The position numbers and the translations under genes were made by a program. The notes beneath the pieces were generated by a model. The model was not told the DNA's origin. It was given only the letters and a program-made list of their open reading frames with translations, and made no database searches. This document shows positions 23,731-31,021 of a DNA stretch of 35,487 bases, piece after piece. This DNA is from Catenibacterium mitsuoka_A (GTDB lineage: Bacteria > Bacillota_I > Bacilli_A > Erysipelotrichales > Coprobacillaceae). Within the stretch, counting starts at the first letter, position 1, and each line of letters opens with the position of its first letter. The DNA lies in the NCBI RefSeq assembly GCF_964259225.1, contig NZ_CAXVKN010000019.1, one strand, 5' to 3'.

Positions 23731-24450
23731 CTACTCTCCTTTGTGCTGATTAAGATGTAATGTGAATGTATTAATATCTCCTCTATAACGGGCAATAGAA
23801 TATTCTATTAGATTCTTTTGTGTATCATAACCAATAGAGCGGAAATAGAATAGTGGGTCTCCTTCATCTATATCCAGCATATCCGCAATAGTATCATCTG
23901 CGAGAGCTATTTCTAATGTACGATCAATTGTATCAATACTATGTCCCTGTTTCTCAAAAACATCATAGAGCCTAATATGCGTAAAGTCGATATCGAGTAA
24001 ACCCGGAAATAAAGAAACAGGAATATAGGTTGTAATAAAGACATTGGGATTATGATCTGTATAACGTAAACGAACAAGCTTATAGACTAAATCTTTTTCA
24101 TGAATCTGTAGAGATTTCGCAATCTCTTTAGATGCTTCTTCCATTTTAAATGTAATCACCTGTGTTTTAGATACAACACCATGTCTTTTCATCTGTGTAT
24201 CAAAGCTTGATATTGATTGAGTAAAATCTTGAATGACTTTAGGTGCACATACAATCGTACCACGTTTCTTTTTCTTTTCTAAATAACCTGCATCTACTAA
24301 GATTTGTACAGCTTTTCTAATCGTTGGACGACTCACATTGTATAAATCAGAAAGTTCATGTTCTGTAGGAATAATGGTTCCTTCTGAATATTCACCCGAT
24401 GTAATTTTATCTAATAAGTCTTTCTTTACATCTAAATATAAAGCGGTCAT
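23731..24450 (-). CDS. GntR-family regulator with UTRA sugar-binding domain
   Basis: A 239-residue HutC/TreR-type GntR regulator. The winged HTH (about 5-68) has IPTEHELSDLYNVSRPTIRKA, and the UTRA effector domain (about 88-235) ends with the typical YSIARYRGD...F. UTRA proteins bind sugar phosphates or amino-acid-derived ligands. The ATG at 24450 follows GGGGGAGG. It leads an operon with GH32 copy 2, so sucrose 6-phosphate or fructose phosphate is a reasonable inducer. It diverges from deoC; a 16-bp perfect palindrome between them is a candidate operator that could affect both. Confidence 0.92.
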   Translation of the reverse strand: MTALYLDVKKDLLDKITSGEYSEGTIIPTEHELSDLYNVSRPTIRKAVQILVDAGYLEKKKKRGTIVCAPKVIQDFTQSISSFDTQMKRHGVVSKTQVITFKMEEASKEIAKSLQIHEKDLVYKLVRLRYTDHNPNVFITTYIPVSLFPGLLDIDFTHIRLYDVFEKQGHSIDTIDRTLEIALADDTIADMLDIDEGDPLFYFRSIGYDTQKNLIEYSIARYRGDINTFTLHLNQHKGE

Positions 24451-24518
24451 AACGTTTCCTCCCCCATATATATACTATTTTATCACATAAAAAACACAAG
24501 TGATATATTTACATAATG

Positions 24519-24547
24519 TTGACATAATTATGTCATAATGTTAGTAT
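24519..24547 (+). promoter_or_regulatory. deoC promoter overlapped by perfect palindrome
   Basis: TTGACA (24519-24524) and TAGTAT (24542-24547) are 17 bp apart. A perfect 16-bp palindrome, TGACATAATTATGTCA (24520-24535), overlaps the -35 box, and CATAATGTT is repeated on both sides (24512-24520 and 24534-24542). This looks like a repressor site; the divergent GntR protein is the obvious candidate. Confidence 0.6.
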
Positions 24548-24568
24548 ATATGTAAAGGAGAGATGATT

Positions 24569-25270
24569 ATGAAAGAATATACTATTGATGAATTAGCACA
24601 GATGATTGATCATACTAATCTTCATACTGATGCTTCTAGTAAAGATATGGAAAAACTATGTAATGAGGCAAAGGATTATCATTTTAAAATGGTTGCAATC
24701 AATCAGGTACAGTCTCATTTATGTGCAGAGCTATTAAAGGGTACTGATATTCATGTAGGAGCTGCCATCTCATTTCCTTTAGGACAGACTACTATTGCCT
24801 CTAAAGTATTTGATACAAATAATGCGATTGAAGAAGGTGCTACAGAGATTGATTATGTGATTAATCAAACAGAAGTTAAGAATAAGAACTGGGATTATAT
24901 TAAAGATGAAATGACACAGATTGTAGATGCATGTCATGCCCACAATATTCCTTGTAAAGTCATCTTTGAAAACTGTTATCTTACAGATGAAGAAAAAATT
25001 ATGTTATGTGAAATTGCGAAAGAGGTTAAACCTGATTTTATTAAAACATCTACTGGTTTTGGAACAGGTGGTGCAACATTTGAAGATGTCGCATTAATGA
25101 AGAAACATGTGGGTGATGAAGTAGAAGTAAAAGCTGCAGGTGGTATTAGAGATGCAGATACTTTTATTAAGATGATTCAAAATGGAGCAACACGTATTGG
25201 TACGAGTGCAGGAGTCTCTATTATTGAAGAATTAAAGAAAAAAGCTGTAGATGGTATTATTAAGATTTAA
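24569..25270 (+). CDS. deoC: Deoxyribose-phosphate aldolase
   Basis: A 233-residue class I aldolase (EC 4.1.2.4) that splits 2-deoxyribose 5-phosphate into glyceraldehyde 3-phosphate and acetaldehyde. The Schiff-base Lys159 is in FIKTSTGFG, with Lys188 in VKAAGGIRD and Asp95 in EIDYVIN. The ATG at 24569 gives 8 nt from AAAGGAG, while an ATG two codons earlier would be too close to the ribosome site. It stands alone, without deoB, deoD, pdp or cdd nearby, and has its own promoter and terminator. Function certain from the motifs. Confidence 0.96.
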   Translation: MKEYTIDELAQMIDHTNLHTDASSKDMEKLCNEAKDYHFKMVAINQVQSHLCAELLKGTDIHVGAAISFPLGQTTIASKVFDTNNAIEEGATEIDYVINQTEVKNKNWDYIKDEMTQIVDACHAHNIPCKVIFENCYLTDEEKIMLCEIAKEVKPDFIKTSTGFGTGGATFEDVALMKKHVGDEVEVKAAGGIRDADTFIKMIQNGATRIGTSAGVSIIEELKKKAVDGIIKI

Positions 25271-25292
25271 AAAGGTCATAAGACCTTTTTTT
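25269..25292 (+). terminator. Terminator after deoC
   Basis: AAAAAGGTC (25269-25277) pairs with GACCTTTTT (25282-25290) around a 4-nt loop and is followed by T residues; the stop codon is at the stem base. Confidence 0.85.
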
Positions 25293-25323
25293 CGTATATA
25301 ATAGTGTAAAGGAGGGTTTTCTT

Positions 25324-26085
25324 ATGGGATTCCAAATTTTTAATTTTGAAGATAATAGTAATGTTTCTGTAGTAAGTCGTAAAGGGATTTTTAAAGTCAT
25401 TCAATATGATAAGGATTTAAGCTGTACTGCAGAGGATGCACAAACTAAGTTCTATATGAGTCAGATGAATGTAAAGAAAAGACAACTAATGATTACTTTA
25501 AATGATGAAAGTGTCAATATACAGCCAGGGGCAATGCAATGGTATGTGGGTGATGTACATCAGACAACAGGTTTAAAGGGTATTGGAGATACAATTAAAA
25601 AGTTCTTTAATGCGCAGGTCACTGGTGAATCCACTATTAAACCACAATATGTTGGTACAGGTGTAATAGTCACAGAACCAAGTTATAAACATTATATTAT
25701 TGAAGATCTAGATGATTGGAATGGAGCGATGTGTGTAGAGGATGGTTTATATTGTGCATCTGAAACCAAAGTCAGCTTAAGTGCATCTATGATTAAAAGT
25801 GTATCAGGACAAACTATTGGTGAAGAAGGATTATTTAATCTATGTCTAAAAGGTTCTGGTAAAGTAGTCTTAGAATGTGATGTACCACAAGAAGAACTTA
25901 TCACAATAGATTTACATAACGATACGTTAAAGATTGACGGTTCATTCGCCATTGCCTGGAGTGAAAACCTTGACTTTACAGTAGAAAGAAGCGGTAAAAC
26001 ACTCATTGGTTCAGCTATGAGTGGTGAAGGTTTAGTCAATGTTTATCGCGGTACAGGAAGAGTATTAATTAAACCTCAAATTTAA
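25324..26085 (+). CDS. AIM24-family protein
   Basis: A 253-residue protein of the AIM24 (TIGR00266-like) family: beta-rich, with Gly-rich motifs such as GEEGLFNLCLKGSGKVVLE and the ending GEGLVNVYRGTGRVLIKP. Bacterial members have no settled function; in yeast, Aim24 is a mitochondrial membrane-organising factor. No signal peptide or membrane segment is seen. The ATG at 25324 follows AAAGGAGG. A TATAAT at 25297-25302 lies just after the deoC terminator, without a clear -35 box. It converges with an XRE regulator gene across a bidirectional terminator. Confidence 0.88.
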   Translation: MGFQIFNFEDNSNVSVVSRKGIFKVIQYDKDLSCTAEDAQTKFYMSQMNVKKRQLMITLNDESVNIQPGAMQWYVGDVHQTTGLKGIGDTIKKFFNAQVTGESTIKPQYVGTGVIVTEPSYKHYIIEDLDDWNGAMCVEDGLYCASETKVSLSASMIKSVSGQTIGEEGLFNLCLKGSGKVVLECDVPQEELITIDLHNDTLKIDGSFAIAWSENLDFTVERSGKTLIGSAMSGEGLVNVYRGTGRVLIKPQI

Positions 26086-26111
26086 AAACATCCACTAGTC
26101 GTGGATGTTTT
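26084..26111. terminator. Bidirectional terminator between AIM24 and XRE genes
   Basis: An 11-bp stem (26085-26095 with 26101-26111) has loop TAGTC. The XRE gene's stop lies at the loop edge and the AIM24 stop at the stem base. The flanking A and T runs are suited to both directions. Confidence 0.85.
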
Positions 26112-26406
26112 CATTATGTGCATAATCTTCTATAAGATATTCTGAAAGCAACATATAGATATCTCTCATACAGTTCTTTGGTACACGCGATATATTCATC
26201 ACCTTCATCTCTTTACCATATAAAATATAATTTGCATCTGTACAATAGATTTCTACTAGTCTTGCAAGAGTAGTTGAAGATGGTACACATGCATCATTTT
26301 CATACTTTCCTATAGTTGTACGATCTAAATCAATACGTCTTGCCACTTCTTCCTGTGAATATCCTATTTTATTTCTTGCTTCTCTTAATCTCTCTCCCAT
26401 TGACAT
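26095..26406 (-). CDS. Small XRE-family HTH regulator
   Basis: A 103-residue protein with an N-terminal Cro/C1-type HTH (about 5-60; SQEEVARRIDLDRTTIGKYEND then VPSSTTLARLVEIY) and a short C-terminal helical tail (about 72-100). The ATG at 26404-26406 follows GAGGT 8 nt away. No toxin, phage or peptidase partner is adjacent. It diverges from the LytTR gene over a 230-bp region containing dyads. Targets unknown; autoregulation is likely for such small proteins. Confidence 0.88.
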   Translation of the reverse strand: MSMGERLREARNKIGYSQEEVARRIDLDRTTIGKYENDACVPSSTTLARLVEIYCTDANYILYGKEMKVMNISRVPKNCMRDIYMLLSEYLIEDYAHNENIHD

Positions 26407-26443
26407 ATCTATTTACCTCTATGTCTTAAGCATAGAAATAAAT

Positions 26444-26468
26444 ATGAGCGTATGGCGCTCATGAGCGT
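26444..26468. promoter_or_regulatory. Dyad upstream of the XRE gene
   Basis: ATGAGCG (26444-26450) pairs with CGCTCAT (26456-26462), and a third GAGCG copy follows at once (26463-26467). It lies 38 bp upstream of the XRE start, a natural place for an operator; no direct proof. Confidence 0.4.
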
Positions 26469-26589
26469 AAAATTCTCATTTTCTTATCTTTCATGACATT
26501 ATTTTCCGTTTCATGATATATGTTATGTCATATAGTGAGTTATTCATGTATTGTGTTCACGGAAGCTATAACAGTGTGTTTACACGCTC

Positions 26590-26614
26590 AAGGACTATTA
26601 ATAGTCCTTTTTTT
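26590..26614 (+). terminator. Terminator/attenuator in the leader of the LytTR gene
   Basis: AAGGACTAT (26590-26598) and ATAGTCCTT (26601-26609) form a stem with a 2-nt gap as loop (the inner pairs probably open), followed by a T run. A smaller hairpin (about 26572-26587) precedes it. It ends 23 bp before the LytTR start, so it may attenuate that gene or end a short leader RNA. Confidence 0.6.
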
Positions 26615-26636
26615 ATTTAATAGGTGGTGAGATCTC

Positions 26637-27260
26637 ATGATTATTTCTATAGTACATTCAAATTCTCATATAATAAAAAGAATAACCAATATACTTGATT
26701 ATCATCTACATCATCCTTATACAATATCTAACACTCTTATTCCTGCAGATTTGTATTTTACTGATACACTTGAAGATATACCAAGAATAAGAAATATAAA
26801 TAAAAAGGCTTTTATTGTGATAGTTACCAATCACCCATTAGGTCCTGAAACTGTCATCTATCAGCCTTTTTACTATATATTTGAAGATAGTCTAGAAAAA
26901 GATATTCCTTTCATATTATTCACATTCTTTCATTCCCGTGATTATTATCATTTCAAATATAATTACCAGGATATTTCTATTCCTATTAATCATATTATCT
27001 ACATACATACACATGAACATCTCACTACAATATATACAAAAGAAAAGAACTATCATCTTTATAAACCTTTAAAGGTGATATTAAACGAGATTGGTTCTAA
27101 ACAGATTGTACAAATTAATAAGAATACATGTGTAAATACACGTTATATTACTAAAATTAATCAATTAGATATCTATCTCAATCTAGAGATATTTAAGCTA
27201 AGCTATAAATATAAAAATAAATTTTATGAAGCATTAAAAAAGAAGTCCGAAGACTTCTAA
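26637..27260 (+). CDS. LytTR-domain DNA-binding regulator with degenerate receiver
   Basis: A 207-residue protein. Residues about 103-200 form a LytTR domain (ISIPINHIIYIHTHEHLTTIY ... IVQINKNTCVNTRYITKI), which binds DNA through beta strands. The N-terminal 95 residues have the size and pattern of a response-regulator receiver, but the first acidic pocket reads HSNS instead of two Asp, with a possible Asp43 in LYFTDT. Phosphorylation is therefore doubtful. No histidine kinase is adjacent. The ATG at 26637 follows AGGTGGTGAG. A terminator-like hairpin lies just before it. Its 3' end overlaps the convergent methyltransferase gene by 4 nt and encodes that gene's terminator. Confidence 0.82.
   Translation: MIISIVHSNSHIIKRITNILDYHLHHPYTISNTLIPADLYFTDTLEDIPRIRNINKKAFIVIVTNHPLGPETVIYQPFYYIFEDSLEKDIPFILFTFFHSRDYYHFKYNYQDISIPINHIIYIHTHEHLTTIYTKEKNYHLYKPLKVILNEIGSKQIVQINKNTCVNTRYITKINQLDIYLNLEIFKLSYKYKNKFYEALKKKSEDF
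27236..27258 (-). terminator. Terminator of the methyltransferase gene inside the LytTR gene
   Basis: AGAAGTC (27241-27247) pairs with GACTTCT (27252-27258) around CGAA; on the minus strand a U run follows (27236-27240). The stop codons of both convergent genes overlap at 27257-27260. Confidence 0.8.
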
Positions 27261-28459
27261 ATAATCTGGAAAATATAGAATTTTAAGTAAGATGTTTCTT
27301 CCATAGTCCAAAGAATTGGATGATCCGCATTCTGTTGAGTCACTGATACCTGTTTTAGAGTCACTCCACATTCTTTTGCGGATTCTCTTAACATCTGTTC
27401 AAAGAGTGCAGTTTCCATAAAACGTGAACAGCTGCATGTAATTAAATATCCACCCTGTCTTAAAAGCTTCATAGCTTTCATATTAATATTCTTATAGCCA
27501 TTATAAGCATGGTTGACAGTTCTTCTTGATTTAGTAAATGCAGGTGGATCTAAGACAATGATATCATACTGTCCCTGATGACATTTATCTAAGTAATCAA
27601 AGACATCATCCTGTACAAAAGACATTCTTTCTTCTAAATGGTTCATCTTTGCATTCGCAAGACCTTGGTCTAAAGCTGTCTGAGAAACATCTACAGCAGT
27701 GACATGTTTTGCGCCTCCAATTGCGGCATTTAATGCGAAACCACCTGTATGACTAAAACAGTCTAATACTGTCTTACCTGCAGACATGTTTCTAAGTAAT
27801 ACTCTATTAGATTTCTGATCTAAGAAGTAACCAGTCTTTTGACCATTTTCTACATCTACATTAAGTTTCAAACCATTTTCATTAATAACTGTTGTAGTAG
27901 GTAATGTGCTTGGTTTCCAGAATCCTTTATAGAGTTCTAAACCTTCCTTCGCACGTACTTTAACATCATTTCTTTCATAGATGGCAGATACATTCTGACC
28001 ATCTTCTTTTAATACTTCTAATAATAATTCATAAATCATATCCTTGATTAAATCTAAACCATAAGATGTAATCTGAGTCACAATGATTTCATTATAACGG
28101 TCTGCAGTTAAGCCTGGTAAGCTATCAGCTTCACCAAATACAAGTCGACAATTAGTTAAGTTATCTTTTTCTACTGTCTTTCTAAAATCATAGGCAAACT
28201 GAATTCTCTTTTTAAAGAATTCTCTATCAATCACTTCATTTTGATCCTTAGTCAAGATACGTACTGTAATATGACTTTCTTTAGAAAGAAAACCTGTACC
28301 TAAATAACGTCCTTTAGTTGTCATAATATCTACTAAAGACCCATTCTCAATAGAATCATCTAGACTACCTAGATTATTCTTATACATCCACATCTGCCCT
28401 TTATCGAGCCATTTTTCTCCTTCAGGAGTAATAATAATACTTGGATAATTTCTTTTCAT
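27257..28459 (-). CDS. rlmI: Class I rRNA (cytosine-C5) methyltransferase, RlmI-like
   Basis: A 400-residue SAM-dependent RNA methyltransferase. It has an N-terminal PUA-like domain (about 1-75), a linking domain (about 80-180) and a Rossmann methyltransferase with motif I VLDCFSHTGGFALNAA and motif IV DPPAFTKS. The order and the NGQKTGYFLDQ segment match RlmI/RlmK-type enzymes, which methylate C5 of cytosine 1962 in 23S rRNA in E. coli. Exact site in this organism is inferred. The ATG at 28459 follows GAGGTG. It stands as a single gene between two terminators. Confidence 0.9.
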   Translation of the reverse strand: MKRNYPSIIITPEGEKWLDKGQMWMYKNNLGSLDDSIENGSLVDIMTTKGRYLGTGFLSKESHITVRILTKDQNEVIDREFFKKRIQFAYDFRKTVEKDNLTNCRLVFGEADSLPGLTADRYNEIIVTQITSYGLDLIKDMIYELLLEVLKEDGQNVSAIYERNDVKVRAKEGLELYKGFWKPSTLPTTTVINENGLKLNVDVENGQKTGYFLDQKSNRVLLRNMSAGKTVLDCFSHTGGFALNAAIGGAKHVTAVDVSQTALDQGLANAKMNHLEERMSFVQDDVFDYLDKCHQGQYDIIVLDPPAFTKSRRTVNHAYNGYKNINMKAMKLLRQGGYLITCSCSRFMETALFEQMLRESAKECGVTLKQVSVTQQNADHPILWTMEETSYLKFYIFQII

Positions 28460-28507
28460 TTTCTACACCTCGTAAATAAAATAAAGTATATACGAAATAA
28501 AATCAAC

Positions 28508-28539
28508 AAAAAAATCAGAGTTCATTAAGAACCCTGATT
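28508..28539 (-). terminator. Terminator of the mapP-malQ operon
   Basis: AATCAGAGTTC (28513-28523) pairs with GAACCCTGATT (28529-28539) with one G-U pair, followed on the minus strand by seven U. A second small hairpin (28540-28554, AGGAGA/TCTCCT) sits between it and the malQ stop. Confidence 0.88.
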
Positions 28540-28554
28540 AGGAGAAAATCTCCT

Positions 28555-30039
28555 TTAAATACGGTTTGTTTTTTCTGTAATGTTACGCATTCGTTCCTTT
28601 AATGAATCATTAAAGGAATTCTTATCTAAACGCCACATCCAGTTATTACCTAAAGTATTAGGTTTATTCATACGTGCTGTATTATCAAGCTTTAAGTAAT
28701 CCTGCATTGGTACAATGCACTTATCACTTACACTTGCCATAATACAATCAATACTCATATCCACTAATACAGTGTCATCATCACCATCATAGTGTAGATA
28801 GTCTTTCAACATCTGTCTTTCTTCAGGTAAAATATTTTTAAGCCATCCGATCATTGTTTCATTATCATGAGTTCCAGTATAAACAACTGAATTTTCTGTA
28901 TAGTTGTGAGGTAGGTAGTTGCTTGTACCAGAAGAATCACGTGAATCAAATGCGAATTCAAATAGCTTCATACCTGGATAACCACAATCAGCGACCATCT
29001 GTTTAACTGTATCAGTCAAATAACCTAAGTCTTCTGCAATAACATTTATCTTACCTAAAGACTCTTCAACTGTCTTAAATAAGTCGTAGCCTGGACCTTT
29101 TTCCCAATGTCCATTTCTCGCAGTTGTATCACCATAAGGAATTGAGAAATATTCATCAAAACCTCTAAAATGGTCAATACGTACAATATCGTAAGCTTTC
29201 TTGCAATATGCAATTCTCTGAATCCACCATGCATAACCAGTTTCCTTATGTTTCTTCCAGTCATAAAGTGGATTACCCCAAAGCTGTCCATCAGCAGAGA
29301 AACCATCAGGTGGTACACCTGCAACTGCAGTAGGTTTTACTTCAGGATCTAGCTGGAATAATTCTGGCTGTCCCCATACATCAGATGAATCATATGCAAC
29401 ATAGATAGGAATATCACCAATGATTTCTACCCCTTTACTATTCGCATAATCCTTTAATGCATACCATTGTTTCCATACATAGTACTGTAAGAACTTATGG
29501 TAATTAATATCATCACTTAGTTCATTGCGTTTCTCGGTAAGGGACGCATCATTTCTTAAACGTAATTCTAAAGGCCAATTTTCCCAGCCTTGGTTATCAT
29601 AAGATGCTTTTATTGCCATAAATAATGCATAATCTTCTAGCCACCATGCATTGTCCTTACAGTAAGCTTTAAAATCTTCATTATCAGTAATATGTGAATT
29701 CTCATAAGCTTTCTTTAATAATGCATATCTATTTTCATAGAGATAAGAATAATCAACATAATCACTGTTTATATCTGCCTCTGGTAGATCTTCTTCCTTT
29801 AAATAACCACATTTCACAAACTCATCTAAAGAAATAAAATATGGGTTACCTGCAAAAGTAGAGAATGACTGATAAGGTGAATCACCATAACCAGTAATAC
29901 CTAAAGGAAGAATCTGCCAATATGTTTGTTTAGCTTCTACAAGATCATCTACAAACTTATAAGCAGCTTCATCAAAACAACCAATACCATACTTACTAGG
30001 TAAAGATGATACGGATAATAACACACCACTTTTTCTCAT
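28555..30039 (-). CDS. malQ: 4-alpha-glucanotransferase (amylomaltase), GH77
   Basis: A 494-residue GH77 enzyme (EC 2.4.1.25) that transfers glucan units between maltodextrins and releases glucose. The nucleophile Asp289 is in VRIDHFRGF, the acid/base Glu336 in IAEDLG, and the third acid in TGTHDNET near 392. GDSPYQSFSTFAGNPYFI near 52-69 is also diagnostic. Length is usual for the family. Its ATG overlaps the mapP stop by 4 nt, so the two are translated together. With mapP and a divergent MalR-like LacI gene it forms a maltose-use unit; no transporter is in the window. Confidence 0.96.
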   Translation of the reverse strand: MRKSGVLLSVSSLPSKYGIGCFDEAAYKFVDDLVEAKQTYWQILPLGITGYGDSPYQSFSTFAGNPYFISLDEFVKCGYLKEEDLPEADINSDYVDYSYLYENRYALLKKAYENSHITDNEDFKAYCKDNAWWLEDYALFMAIKASYDNQGWENWPLELRLRNDASLTEKRNELSDDINYHKFLQYYVWKQWYALKDYANSKGVEIIGDIPIYVAYDSSDVWGQPELFQLDPEVKPTAVAGVPPDGFSADGQLWGNPLYDWKKHKETGYAWWIQRIAYCKKAYDIVRIDHFRGFDEYFSIPYGDTTARNGHWEKGPGYDLFKTVEESLGKINVIAEDLGYLTDTVKQMVADCGYPGMKLFEFAFDSRDSSGTSNYLPHNYTENSVVYTGTHDNETMIGWLKNILPEERQMLKDYLHYDGDDDTVLVDMSIDCIMASVSDKCIVPMQDYLKLDNTARMNKPNTLGNNWMWRLDKNSFNDSLKERMRNITEKTNRI

Positions 30040-30839
30040 AAACTATCCTCCATAAATAATCCAAAATGATCAGAAACTACATCTTCATGTGTACCATCAA
30101 ATACAACATGATGGCTTTTTACATGTTCTTTTTTATTACACCAGATATAATCAATACGCATACCATCTACTGCTTCATCCCATCCGTCTATTTTACCCTG
30201 AGCAGTAAAACGACCTTGGACATCATCCGCTAAGTCACGTGTATCAAACCATCCATCTTCTTTAATAGTCTCATAACTTTGGTTTGGAATAATATCAGGT
30301 GCATTGAAATCTCCTGCTAAGTAAACAGAGACTTCTTTATTCGCCACAACATTGAGCTTATGCCATTGGTTGATGAAAGGTTCCTCATCATCCTTCCACC
30401 ATCCTAAATGGACTGTATAAACCCAAAAATGTGTGTTTTCTTTTACTATTTCTACTCCAAGAGAATTACGTTTCTTCCAGAACGTATAATCATTGGTTTG
30501 CGTCAATAAAGTATTTTCACTATTCACAATTGGGTACTTAGAGAAGATGGCTACACCTTCATCAAACTTGCCATAACCTACTTTAACTGGTATATAGTTC
30601 CAATTGTATTGATCACCAAGTAATTGGCTTAGTCCAAGTGCATAATTGTCTTCTTTAATAATGTCTCTACCGACATAAGATCTGTCGGTAGAAATACTTT
30701 TTGCAGTCATACTTTGATTGACTTCTTGTAAACAAATGACATCAACATCATAATTTAGAATAAAATTCGCAATTGTCTGGAGCTTATTCTTTTCATCACA
30801 TTCACTTAGTGAATGTGTGTTAAGTGTCATAAGCTTCAT
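30036..30839 (-). CDS. mapP: Endonuclease/exonuclease/phosphatase-fold protein, probable maltose-6'-phosphate phosphatase
   Basis: A 267-residue cytoplasmic EEP-fold hydrolase with metal-site residues MTLNTHS (Asn7), Glu39 (LQEVNQ), His144 (TVHLG), Asp177/Asn179 (GDFNAP) and Asp257/His258 (SDHFG). Enterococcus faecalis MapP, an EEP protein of the same size, removes phosphate from PTS-imported maltose 6'-phosphate. The overlap with malQ and the divergent LacI-type regulator make that role likely here. A nuclease or sphingomyelinase role is less likely because there is no signal peptide. The ATG at 30839 follows AAGGAGG. A cre-like site sits in its promoter. Confidence 0.78.
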   Translation of the reverse strand: MKLMTLNTHSLSECDEKNKLQTIANFILNYDVDVICLQEVNQSMTAKSISTDRSYVGRDIIKEDNYALGLSQLLGDQYNWNYIPVKVGYGKFDEGVAIFSKYPIVNSENTLLTQTNDYTFWKKRNSLGVEIVKENTHFWVYTVHLGWWKDDEEPFINQWHKLNVVANKEVSVYLAGDFNAPDIIPNQSYETIKEDGWFDTRDLADDVQGRFTAQGKIDGWDEAVDGMRIDYIWCNKKEHVKSHHVVFDGTHEDVVSDHFGLFMEDSL

Positions 30840-30896
30840 TTTCTTTTTCCTCCTTTTAATAAGGTTATGTCTTACTTCCTTTTTCTTACAAATTCT

Positions 30897-30924
30897 ATTT
30901 TAATGATTGTAAACACTTACACAA
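30897..30924 (-). promoter_or_regulatory. mapP-malQ promoter with cre-like operator
   Basis: On the minus strand TTGTGT (30919-30924) and TAAAAT (30897-30902) are 16 bp apart. Inside lies the palindrome TGTAAGTGTTTACA (30908-30921), one mismatch from the CcpA cre consensus. A bound CcpA or MalR protein would block polymerase. Confidence 0.65.
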
Positions 30925-30955
30925 TAGATTTTATGCAACAAAATAGGGTATTTAC

Positions 30956-30968
30956 GCATATAATATGC
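30956..30968 (+). promoter_or_regulatory. -10 box in a palindrome before the LacI gene
   Basis: TATAAT (30959-30964) is embedded in the 13-bp palindrome GCATATAATATGC (30956-30968). It is followed by GC-containing repeats (GTTAGCGCAACGCAAC, 30973-30988). No good -35 box was found. Likely the LacI gene's promoter, perhaps autoregulated. Confidence 0.4.
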
Positions 30969-31021
30969 AAATGTTAGCGCAACGCAACAATAATAAGTAT
31001 AATAAAAGTGAGGTGATTTAA

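Noticed and set aside
23730..23795. Upstream extension of GH32 copy 2
   Set aside because: The extra 22 residues overlap the GntR gene and are not family-like; the ATG at 23729 has AGGAG at 6 nt.
30936..30964. Full sigma-A promoter for the LacI gene
   Set aside because: The TATAAT is perfect but the expected -35 position reads CAACAA; only the -10/palindrome is reported.
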